Source of the DNA: Blastobasis lacticolella
Lineage: Eukaryota > Arthropoda > Insecta > Lepidoptera > Blastobasidae
Length of the DNA stretch: 64,000 nucleotides
Direction: 5' to 3'
NCBI GenBank assembly: GCA_905147135.1
Contig: LR990048.1
Location: 16,600,563-16,664,562 of the forward strand
Shown here: positions 51,272-60,878 of the stretch, piece by piece
How the letters are laid out: each line of letters starts with the position of its first letter
Numbering within the stretch: the first letter of the stretch is position 1
Notes under the pieces: model-generated
Seen by the model: the letters and a program-made list of their open reading frames with translations, nothing else
What the model was told of the DNA's origin: nothing
Databases searched by the model: none
Translations under genes and position numbers: made by a program

Positions 51272-54200
51272 GTAAGTTCATAGTTATGTTTATAATTATA
51301 CTGTTTTATAAACTTTTGATACCTACTTTACATCTCCACAATAAACTTAGTAATACTAGAGGTATTAGGCAGCATAGGGCCAAAATCCTTTTACTTTCAA
51401 ATTTTTCGGAACCGTAACGTTACCGTTAGTTTTAATAGTTTTAAATTACGACGTACTGATGCGCTGTTTTTGTACTGTTCTCTGGCATAATCTGAACAAA
51501 CTGCTTAACCGGTTACTGTAGTGGAGAGATGAGTGTAGAGCTTTAAAAACTGTTTTGTTTCAGATGTAAGGTCCTGGTGGTGGGCGGCGGGTCGGGCGGC
51601 TGTACGATGGCCGCTAAGTTTGTCCGCGCCTATGGACCGAAAAAAGTAATAGTCTTGGAGCCGAGTGATGTAAGTTATCAAAATAAAAAATAAAAACAAA
51701 CAAGCAATGACCTTGAGTGTGCAGTAGCGAATTTACATACAAAAACACATTTTGAATGTAAATTCGCATTCCCCCATTACATCACCCAATGCTTAATAAG
51801 TTTTCTATGGGTACTGCAGTGAACTACTATAGGTACTACTGATATTTATTTATTATTTACCATAATTATTTATTCATATTTTTAACTGTGATCCTATGTT
51901 ATTATCATTAAGTATCATTAGTCAATATGTAAATAAATAGGCATGCATGTCAATATGTCAGATTTTTCAGGCTACAGTTTAACAGATTATTGTATTTGGT
52001 TACCTGGGAAATTGAGCTTACATACCTACCTATATCATATTCCCAGGTAAAAAAAATACAAAAACACTGACATAACTCGCTCATAAATTATTTCGATAAT
52101 CATTTGGTAATCTTAAGTAGTGGTGTGTGGTGCCGTGCCGCCATCTCAAAGAATAGCACCACCCCATCTCCTCCCGTGGGTGTCGGAAGAGGCGACTAAG
52201 GGACGAACCCGAAAAATGGGCAGCAGCATCTATCTGGGTACATTTACACCTACTGCACTGTGATCGCCAACCCGCCTGCCAAGCGTCGCGATTATGGCAA
52301 ACCCTTCGCTATTTGGTACAGATACTTCCCGAAACAGCCGTGCTCAGACAGTATCTGCACCAGACGGAAAGTCAGCACTCCATGTTTTCTGTCTACCCAC
52401 TCCTGAAGGACGGGGCGTACAGCGTTGATAGTCCGTCGTCCATATGTCGGATTTCCGAGACTATCCCTCCATCGTCCCATTAAAACATCTTGCGCTTCAC
52501 GCCTTCTTTGGTTTACCTCTTCACGAGCAGGGCGCTGCTCAACATTTCTTCCTGCTAATATACCGACGCAAGAACTTCTGCATCCATATCTCAAGGAGGG
52601 AAGCCAGCAAGAACGCAGGCGGCGCCCGTCGACACCGTCCTGTATCCTCGTATTGCTCTCACTGCTATTATCCGCTGCGGTCTACGCAGCTGAGATCTGT
52701 TGTCAGCAGTAAGAGCATCCGAACAGACAGGTGCACCGTAGAGGACCATGCTACGTATTACTCCTGCGTACAATCGCCGACATCCTCCATTCGGACCCCC
52801 CAAGTTCGTTCCCCAAGCAGGAGGCGTCCAAATGGCAAAAGACCCTAGAGCCAAGTTAACCCGACACTACACTGAAGATATCCCGGACATCAACCTGTAC
52901 GAGATTAGTATCGCTCTCAAACAGCTTAAGAACAACAAGGCGCGGGGTGATGATGGAATTGCGGCTGAGCTTCTGAAAGCTGGTGGCAAACCTGTGCTTA
53001 AGACCCTTCAGAAGCTTTTCAAGCGTCATCCTCGAGGGAAAAACGCCATAAGCATGACACAGAAGCATAGTGATATTCTTCTTCAAGAAAGGTGATAAGG
53101 CTCTCTTGAAGAACTTCAGACCAATATCGCTGCTGTGTATAAGCTGTTTTCGAGAGTCATTACGAATCGTCTCGCACGCAGGTTTGATGACTTCCAGCCT
53201 CTCGAACAAGCCGGATTTCGAAAAGGTTAGACCACATACATACGCTGCGGCAGTTTATACAGAAGACCGAAGAGTATAACTGGCCATTATGCTTGGCGTT
53301 TGTGGACTATGAGAAAGCCTTCGATTCGATCGAAAGTTGGGCGGTGCTCCAGTCTCTACAGCCAAATTGACTAAAGATATATCTAAGCACTGAAGTGTTT
53401 GTACGAAAACGCCACTATGACAGTTCGTCTCCAGGACAAAACCACAGAGCCTATTTAGCTGCAGCGAGGTCATCACCTTGTGTCTAACACAAGGTGATGT
53501 CATATCACCGAAGTTGTTCACCGCTGCACTGGAGGATATTTTTAGGCTTCTGGACTGGGACGGACTTGGCATCAATATTAACGGCGAGTACCTCACTCAC
53601 TTCAGATTTGCTGACGATATCGTAGTCATGGCTGAAACCCTGGAAGAATTGGGCAAAATGCTCGACGACCTCTGTAGTGCCTTTCAACAAGTAGGTCATA
53701 AAATGAACATGGACAAGACGAAAATTATGTCGAATGTCCATGTTGTGCCTACTCCAGTGACAGTTGGAGGCATTCCACTTGAAGTTGTTGACGACTATAC
53801 ATACCCAGGACAAATAGTCCAGCTAGGTAGGTCTAAATTCGAGAAAGAGGTCAATCGACGAATTCAACTCGGTTGGGCAGCGTTCGGGAAGCTACGCCAT
53901 ATATTTTCGTCCCAATTACCGCAGTGTCTCAAGACGAAGGTCTTTGACCAATGTGTATTGCCAGTGATGACTTACGGAACTAAAACGTGGCCGCTCACTG
54001 TGGGCGTTATAAGAAAGCTCACTGTTACCCAAAGGGCAATGGAAAGAGCTATGCTCGGAGTTTCTTTGCGCGATCGAATCAGAAATGAGGAGATCCCCAA
54101 GCGAACGAAGGCCACCGACATAGCTCTAAGCATTGCCAGACTGAAGTGGCAGTGGGCAGGGCACATAGCTCGTAGAACAGATGGCCGATGGGGCAGTAAA

Positions 54201-57200
54201 GTTCTCGAGTGGCGACCACGTTCCGGAAGACGCAGCGTGGGTAGGCCTCCTACAAGGTGGACCGACGACCTGGTAAGGATCGCAGGTACCAGCTGGATGC
54301 GGAAAGCACAGGACCGGCCTTTGTGGAGATCTCTGGGGGAGGCCTTTGCCCAGCAGTGGGCGTCTTCTGACTTATATGATGATGATGAATCTTAGGTAGC
54401 AACTTAGTACTGACAATGCAGTCAGTTATGAATAGATTGTAAACAATGAGTAGTGTAATTCTTGGTTCCATAATTTGTACACAAGAATGACGTAATTTTC
54501 TGGTCGAGCAAATCTTCTCGATTTCCTACAAGAGGAATAACTTTGAGGTTGATTTGTTATTAACTTTTGCATGTTTCCTAGGTTTTCATTCTTTTTACTC
54601 ATGTCTATGTAATTGAAGTAAAAAATAATTATTATTCAACAACATGCTGACGCCTTATTTGACGAATATAACTATCTATTGAAGAACAATCCCTTGGGCT
54701 TTAGGTAGTACCTATAGTATACGACTAAGAGGTCAATGTCCGTTATTCTCAATCCCATTTGGCATGAACTACCTATAGTGTCATCCATCCAATAATTTCA
54801 AAGCACCTACACCATACAAACCCTCTATAGTCGTAATGTAATGCTTAGAACTAAGAACAATAAGTAGGTAGTTAATTATGACATCTATTGCAATGGCTAC
54901 CTAAGTTAAGACTTGCCTTGTTTATATTGTACTAACAATATACAATACAATACAAAAACATATAGATTAAAAATAAACTCTAACACGTTTATACTTACGT
55001 GTTTGTTAGCACAGCGACGAAGAGTAGGTACCTAACTATGTTACTATAGTGGTGATAAATGTGCAAACATGACGGGCAGAGTTATCGATGTCGTAATGGT
55101 TGGCTATCTATTTCCACAAATAACTAGGTACCTACTTGTATTACCTACATACATTTTCAGACTACATTGTAACGAATATCTCTCTATCCGAGGTGGGGTG
55201 GCTTTATGATGTCCGGTGATAGCGTCCGGTTAAGTACCTCTATACCTATTGTCGTTTTGCATGAAAACGGTATAATTTATATTATTGTTCCATTTCTGAA
55301 CCACTAAGGTGGCAAGCAAGCATGGGCCTGCCTGATAGTAAGCAGTTACCGCAGCCTATGGACGTTTGCAATACCAGGGGTACTCGGAAGCGTGTTGCCT
55401 TCCTCGCAAGAAACTTTACGCATCCTTCTTGAAGGCTCCATGTTGTACATACTTGAGATAACCTTGAGGTGAGGTGGTCGCTATTCTAACATCCACAGTG
55501 TCGCGCGGCTCTTACTATAGCGCAACAGTCGTCCAAGCTACACTGTCACGATGTTCGATAAAAAAATCATCTTGGCGTTAACGTCCCGGTTGAGTACTTG
55601 CACGCGAGGGCCCAGGTTCCGCCTTGACCATGATCCAGGATTTGGCAGATCGGGTAATTACAGTGGAGCTACTGCCATCCTACCTCCGTGACCCTGCTAA
55701 TAGAGAAACCTGGCCAGATTTGAATCATGGTTACACATCCAGTCGTCTGAATGTGCAGGCTTCATCAATATGTTTTCCCTCACCGTAAGAGCATCGGTTA
55801 GTATTCGTTCAGCTAATGTACATAACTCGGCAAAAGAGTCATTGGTACATGGCGACAGGTTTCGAACTTCTCACGCTTACGAGTCGGACCCCTTAACCAT
55901 TCGTCCGCCGACGCGTCCAATGTTGTTCGATAGTGACCCTTATTCCTTCCTGATCCTGATGTTACCGTTTGATCCCCAGGTGCACTATTACCAGCCGCTG
56001 TGGACGCTGGTCGCGGCGGGCATACGGCCGCTGTCGGTGACGGCGCGGCCCGAGGGGTCCGTGCTGCCAGCTGGCGCCAAATGGCTGAAGGTAACACTTT
56101 ACTATGGGATCTTTAATCACTTGTACAGACTTTGGTTGACTGGATAAGAAAAGCGATAAGCACGCCTTTTGTTGCCCACATGATAGTTACCTAAGGTCTA
56201 TGTAATTATTCTTGTGTGAACAATAAAGAGTGTGTCCGTCTATATGTATTAGAGGGAAGCATCAGATCACCGGATGGTAGGTAAGTGATCAATCACTCCA
56301 GGCGGGGGAGGATTCACGGCCAGTAAATTGCTCGGTGAGTGTGGATGCAATCTATTTGTGCATTTGGTGCCCAGTTCTTTGGCAACGCGCGTATGAAATG
56401 GCTCGGTACCGAACCGTTCGATTTATCCCGAATTTGGCGCAAAACTTGCAAGGATTGGAAATGCTAAGTCCCAATTTATAGATTTGACAAGTTACGATAA
56501 TACGGGTAGGTACCTACTGGTTTATCGCGTCTTCAGACCGTCGTCGTGTCGTGTGCGGCATGGCGGCGACTCACATGCGACGCGTAGGGTACCCATATCA
56601 AACATAAAGCCGCTTGTGAATAGCTCAGTGTGCGATTGCCTTAGGTATTATTAAAATTCAGTAACGATTGGGAACTTATTGACAGTCGGGTCGAATCGAG
56701 ACGGAATCGGATCGCGAGCTTCGTGTTCCCGAATCTATTATGGAAACATCTAGCTAGATCCAAGGACTTGGACTGAAGACTGAAGAAGTCGTCGTAAATT
56801 ATACTTTGGAGTTAAATACTAATTGTTTCTTGCACCACCAAGAGTTAGGGGCTAACCTTGAGTTAAAAAACTTAAGTGGTGCTAAGGATTAGTCAACTTA
56901 CATGCAGGCATGTCATTTCAAAACTTACAAAGAAATAGACTTATTTGAATCACTGTGGAACGAGAGAGAGCAGTAGACTTCAATCACCAGCAGCAGTAGA
57001 CCAATCGTTAGTGACTAGAAGAATACTTTGACTAATGGCCTAATACTCGCCTAGTCGCTAAATCGAAAATTCATTTTAGGTAAACAAATATTGTAGAACA
57101 CCGAGGCCTTGCTACGACATTCTATGACATTATATCAATAGCCAACGGTTGACATTACTGCATCATAATACCTAAAAGATAACAAAACAAGCACCGACCA

Positions 57201-57866
57201 ACTAGCAATTGTCGTCAAAATACGGAAACAATGATACATTGTTAACGCTTGTATAAATGGGAATGTATGTATGTTCTATTTTATGTGAACCTGAACATTA
57301 ATGAGAGTACTTTGTGTGTGAGGCGTGAGCCTTGCTTCTATTTCTGTTTAGAAAGAAGAATGCTTGCGTAGCGTTATTGTGTCCCGGGTCAAAGCCCTGC
57401 AGCCAGAGCGTTTCAGATGCTGCCGCTTTCCATCAGTAGAGCTTAAAAAATCTAATGTTTACTCACATACTTTATTTATGCATCGCAGTGGTAAACGAGC
57501 AGACAGCCTATCTGATGGTAAGCGGTGACTGTCGCCCATAACATTTGCGATTCATGCATTTAGGTTGCAGGAAACACAAATGCAGAACCGCAGCTGCGTT
57601 GCCACTGTGAGGACTAAGATGAAATGTCAAAGTCAAAAGCTTTTTATTGCAGAACAGAACATAGTAAATACAAGGCTACAAATTACTTCATCTGCTGTAA
57701 TGGTAACAGAAGTCTTCATAGACCAGTGTAACGTGACCCCTTTCTTCTGCAGGACAGCGCTGTGGACATCGACCCTAAAGCGGGCGTGGTGGAGACCAAG
57801 TCAGGCGACAAGATCAAATACGAGTTCCTTGTGGTGGCTCTGGGCATCGGCAACGACTATGGAGCG
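51177..57866 (+). CDS. SQOR: Sulfide:quinone oxidoreductase, mitochondrial (first four exons; runs off the window)
   Basis: Exons: 51177-51271, 51564-51669, 55980-56090 and 57753-57866. All junctions are GT/AG with matching phases, giving 142 residues. SQOR oxidises H2S on the inner mitochondrial membrane, passing electrons to ubiquinone. The first 30 or so residues (MSKIVTNFRPLYPSVSNIRK) are basic and lack acidic residues, like a mitochondrial targeting peptide. Residues about 33-46 (CKVLVVGGGSGGCT) form the FAD-binding GxGxxG turn. HYYQPLWTLVAAGIRPLS, VLPAGAKWLK and YEFLVVALGI match human SQOR (HFYQPIWTLVGAGAKQLS, YRYLIIALGI). The redox-active cysteines lie further on and are not in the window. 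Intron 2 (4.3 kb) and the open intron 4 (over 6 kb) hold LINEs. Confidence 0.92.
51564..51669 (+). CDS. SQOR: SQOR exon 2, FAD-binding Rossmann turn
   Basis: It encodes CKVLVVGGGSGGCTMAAKFV, then RAYGPKKVIVLEPSD. It is bounded by TGTTTCAG| and GAT|GTAAGT, phase 2 to 0. Confidence 0.95.
52125..52288 (-). repeat. Interspersed repeat, family A copy 5 (reverse)
   Basis: GCACCACCCCATCTCCTCCC, GTGGGTGTCGGAAGAGGCGA, AATGGGCAGCAGCATC and CACTGTGATCGCCAACCCGC are the reverse complement of the family A blocks. It abuts the R1 fragment. Confidence 0.65.
52290..52832 (-). mobile_element. R1-clade LINE, C-terminal fragment
   Basis: Two reverse-strand frames together give the region after the reverse transcriptase of R1 elements: NLGGPNGGCRRLYAGVIRSM, LYGAPVCSDALTADNRSQLR and RTVSTGAACVLAGFPP, then REEVNQRRREAQDVLMGRWR and LTFRLVQILSEHGCFGKYLY. 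One frameshift lies near 52593. It is truncated at both ends and abuts an RTE piece of opposite orientation. Confidence 0.82.
52833..54395 (+). mobile_element. RTE-clade LINE, 5'-truncated and broken reverse transcriptase
   Basis: Successive frames carry ISIALKQLKNNKARGDDGIA, KNFRPISLLC and FVDYEKAFDSIE. Then comes one open frame, 53478-54395 (305 residues), with FADDIVVMAETLEELG, the RRIQLGWAAFGKLRHIF block and the C-terminal ARLKWQWAGHIARR...GRPPTRWTDDL. The endonuclease and the first part are missing, and at least three frame breaks or stops lie before 53478. The copy ends in GCCCAGCAGTGGGCGTCTTC and a short TGATGATGA tail, the lepidopteran RTE signature. It lies in SQOR intron 2. Confidence 0.88.
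53471..53499. repeat. 12-bp perfect palindrome inside the RTE copy
   Basis: CATCACCTTGTG (53471-53482) and CACAAGGTGATG (53488-53499) flank a 5-nt loop, exactly where related elements read QRGVRQGDVISP. A second palindrome, GGTGATGTCATATCACC, overlaps it. It looks like a local templated insertion. Confidence 0.75.
54396..55305. other. SQOR intron 2, unassigned part
   Basis: AT-rich DNA with no coding or repeat pattern that I recognise, apart from TACCTA-rich low complexity. Confidence 0.35.
55306..55500 (+). repeat. Interspersed repeat, family D copy
   Basis: AAGGTGGCAAGCAAGCATGG, GCCTGCCTGATAGTAAGCAG and ATGGACGTTTGCAATACCAG. It is the best preserved of the three copies. Confidence 0.65.
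55645..55917 (-). repeat. tRNA-derived SINE, near full length
   Basis: Reverse-complemented, it starts with a tRNA-like head: GCGTCGGCGGACGAATGGTT (A box) and a GTTCGAAACC-type B box. The body follows, with ATGTACATTAGCTGAACG, AACCGATGCTCTTACGGTGA and CTGCACATTCAGACGACTGG. It lies 60 bp before SQOR exon 3, so the acceptor region of intron 2 is next to a SINE. Confidence 0.8.
55980..56090 (+). CDS. SQOR: SQOR exon 3
   Basis: It encodes VHYYQPLWTLVAAGIRPLSV, then TARPEGSVLPAGAKWLK. It is bounded by ATCCCCAG| and AAG|GTAACA and is in phase 0 at both ends. Confidence 0.95.
56240..57480. other. SQOR intron 3, unassigned part
   Basis: Nothing recognised beyond mixed AT-rich sequence. No exon-like frame flanked by splice sites is needed to join exons 3 and 4. 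Confidence 0.4.
57487..57620 (+). repeat. Interspersed repeat, family C copy
   Basis: GTGGTAAACGAGCAGACAGC, TGGTAAGCGGTGACTGTCGC, GATTCATGCATTTAGGTTGC and GCAGCTGCGTTGCCACTGTG. Confidence 0.65.
57753..57866 (+). CDS. SQOR: SQOR exon 4
   Basis: It encodes DSAVDIDPKAGVVETKSGDK, then IKYEFLVVALGIGNDYGA. It matches the strand before the second nucleotide-binding part. It ends in phase 0 at GCG|GTATGA. Confidence 0.93.
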
Positions 57867-58027
57867 GTATGAATTATTTACGTTCAACTAACAGCAATAA
57901 TACTCTTTTAAATAGTATTGTGTTTCTGCCGGTGAGTAAGGTTTCCAGTGCTCCATGGGGTGGGGATTTGGGGAACCGTGGCTTTGGCAGTGGAGTGGCA
58001 TTTGGTTTTTGCTGCCAGAGCAACGTG

Positions 58028-58150
58028 TTATAGAGGTGGGCAACGCATTAGCGATACTCTTGGTGTTGCTAATGTCTATAGGCAGTGGTGACCACTTTCC
58101 ATCAGGTGGCTTGCCTGTTTGCCTACCGTATGACATTAAAAAAAAAAACA
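58028..58150 (+). repeat. Interspersed repeat, family B copy with A-tail
   Basis: GGCAACGCATTAGCGATACT, GGTGACCACTTTCCATCAGG and TTGCCTACCGTATGACATTA, then an A run. The A-tail suggests retroposition. Confidence 0.7.
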
Positions 58151-58183
58151 GCAATATGTAGCCGTGTGGTGTGGTGAGCGTGG

Positions 58184-58375
58184 AGGGCGTCGGTGGGGTA
58201 ATGGCTAACGGTACAAACTTGTAAGTGAGAGGTACCGAATTCGATCCCTAGTGCTGCCATGTACCAATGACTTTTCTGAGTTATGTACATTAGTTGAACA
58301 TAAATGGTTCTCTGACGGTGGGGTAAAATATCGTGTAGTTCAACGGCTATGCTATTAGTTTTCTGAATAGTGTAA
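58184..58375 (+). repeat. tRNA-derived SINE
   Basis: GGGCGTCGGTGGGGTAATGG (A-box side) and ATTCGATCCCTAGTGC (B box), then CATGTACCAATGACTTTTCT. Same family as 40271-40375 and 55645-55917. Confidence 0.7.
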
Positions 58376-58557
58376 AACAAACTGTTTCTGTTTGGAACTA
58401 CTCGTAATAAGCTCCTAACCGATGGTTATAATGATTCATGAGGAAAATTTAGGTTTATAGTTTTGAAGTCGAAGCATGTGAGCTATTTCCCGCGGTGTTT
58501 ACACACCCACGACAATAATAATAAAACTTGAAAACCAATCCATCACAGATAGACAAT

Positions 58558-58640
58558 TTATTTATTTATATAACTTTATTGCACATAAAATACAATTGGC
58601 GGACTATCTTCCAGTCAACCAGTAGACCATGCAGAGAGTG
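58558..58640 (+). repeat. Interspersed repeat fragment (CTTTATTGCACA family)
   Basis: ACTTTATTGCACATAAAATA, CAATTGG and CCAGTCAACCAGTAGAC. Related to 5218-5350. Confidence 0.45.
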
Positions 58641-58757
58641 AGCAGGTAGGTGCTTAAAACAACACAAACGACCTCAATACTATATTTCGAGTGTTTAATT
58701 AATTTTATTTTGAAAGATTACGTGTTCATTCATTGAAGTCATATAAATAAAATAATA

Positions 58758-59129
58758 CAGGGTTCTACCCATGAAACTGAACAACTTTCCCCAAGAAACA
58801 TACCCGTGGAAACTCATAGTTTAGGCAGAAATCGAGATTTAGATAAAAAAAAAAGTTCAAATTTAAGTTGAAATAAATGCACTTTAAGTAAAAGCGCGCA
58901 ATGTTGCGCGTGCAGGCCGGCCGGCCGCGCGACGTCAGTGGCCACTGGTCCCGCGGGCGAGCGAGAGGCGTGCATCGGACGATGAACATTGCGCGTCGCA
59001 ATTAATTATTTATTTTAGGTAGCGAAATTATGAAGTCATTTCCGCATGTATGTTTCTTGGGGAAAGTTATTCAGTTTCATGGGTAGAATATGGGATTTCA
59101 ATTAATGCTAGCGGTCTTTTTACACCCTG
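58758..59129. mobile_element. Long-TIR MITE with TA target site, nested in an outer inverted repeat
   Basis: The ends CAGGG and CCCTG are flanked by TA. CTACCCATGAAACTGAACAA with CTTTCCCCAAGAAACATAC at the left pairs with GTATGTTTCTTGGGGAAAG and TTCAGTTTCATGGGTAG at the right. Outside it, AAAGATTACGTGTTCATTCA (58713) pairs with ATAAATGAACACGTAATCTT (59163), so the MITE lies inside a larger foldback. The centre is GC-rich (58890-59000). Confidence 0.8.
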
Positions 59130-59756
59130 TATAATGTCAAAATTAATCATAATTTGTCTTCAATAAATGAACACGTAATCTTTAAAAAGAAAAAAAAATA
59201 ATGTTATTGTTATTATTACTCGTAAAACGCGCTGCAATTATCACCGAAACAGGTCACAACCCATCCCAATGTTTACGTAATAAAAAAGCCGATAACTCTG
59301 CGATAACTTTTATCAGTGTGAATTACTTTTATTTCTGCATTTACTGTGTTTAATCATCAATTCACAAAACAAACAGCCACACCTTCATTAACGCGTTATT
59401 ATACATGTTTATTAGCGAAAGTTAATGAAGTCAGTTGACGAAAGTAACTTAAATGGCACGCGGTTTAGTTGCAAACAATAGTTTCTTACATTTTTCAATT
59501 CAAGAATAACATTGGAATTAGATTCAATGACTGAACATAAATCTGTTTCATTCATTTTGAGGTGGTTTAATACCTGAATGTATTATCTCGATACATTGCC
59601 TTGCTAATAACATAACTATTTTAATCGATAAAGTTATTTATACATGGTAGCACTGCGGATCGAACTCGGTACTTCCCGCTTATCTATTTATGTATAGGTT
59701 GACCATAAGTTAGTTCTTGATACCACACATGCATTGAGAAAATTAGCAAGTTTTAC

Positions 59757-59826
59757 GATGACACCAACTCTGACAAAAGCGAAAATAAAATCAGCTGTTT
59801 CGCACACAATTTGACGACGAATTCTG
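59757..59826 (+). repeat. Diverged partial copy of the MITE at 22901
   Basis: GATGACACCAACTCTGACAA...AAATAAAATCAGCTGTTTCG...GAATTCTGG follows the inner order of the element at 22901-23055. Confidence 0.5.
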
Positions 59827-60878
59827 GTTAAATTTCACCCTGAATACAATTCATACCACACCGCTTGGATTGAATAACTTTTGGATCCACTGTAAAGCAT
59901 AATAAAATAAAGTGACATTTTAATGTTAACATTATGATTATCACGATTTTATTACGGGTAAAATAATAAAATAGGTACTCTTGTTTCTCTGTACGCCTTA
60001 AAGCATTACCACTGAGAGGAATCGATAACGATGGTTTTTGTAGCAATTTTTTGTGCAACATCTTTATTATGGGCCATTAAAATAGATAAGCTGAATGAAA
60101 AAGTATTTATTGAATTAGGATTACGTTAATTAATCTCTTTTCAAAAGTCAAAAATCTAACGGAAAACAAAGGGAAGTTAAGCGAGCTCATCCAGGTAGGG
60201 GGCGACGCATGCAGACCGATCAGCGCGTACGAGTGCTTACTCCGGCGAGACACCGGGCACCGATACGCGCCACGCACATAACCGCCTAGGCGAATCATGT
60301 GCGGCGCGCGCCCGGCCCCAGCCAGCCCGCCGGCGCTCACACCCGCACGCACCAGCCGGCCTACCCGCGTCGCGCCCTGAGCTCGGAACAAATAAGTAAA
60401 AAGAATGTCGTCTGTCTGTCAGTATGCCGCTTCAGTTAGGAAAATGACCATCTGTGGGAAAAAGAAACGGCAAGAAACCCACAGGTACATTTAAATATGA
60501 TTACATTGCATTGATACATTTGTCAATTTAATTTGAGTGAGCCTGTCTTGATTGGAATATGATGTGAACCTCTACAAATCGGTCAAGATAACTAAAAATA
60601 AAAATAAATTAAAAAACAAAAAATGGCACAGCAAAAGCAGGCCAGTCCACCAAGGCAGCACCCGTTCACGAGCATGACGCAGGGCCCAGCCATCGTCCAA
60701 TTCAACCATATTTGAGGGAAGAGAACGACCCGACCCCCATGCCACCACCAGGCAGACTTTTAAGTGAGCATGCGCTGCCAATGCCGTACACATTAAAAAA
60801 ATATTTGTTATTCAATGACTATTACACATCAAATTATCCTCACCCAATTAACAAAATTGTAAATTTATAAATAACTTC

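Noticed and set aside
60572..60793. 73-residue reverse frame next to the LINE
   Set aside because: No similarity recognised. It lies just beyond the LINE 3' end and has an A/T-rich end typical of flanking DNA.
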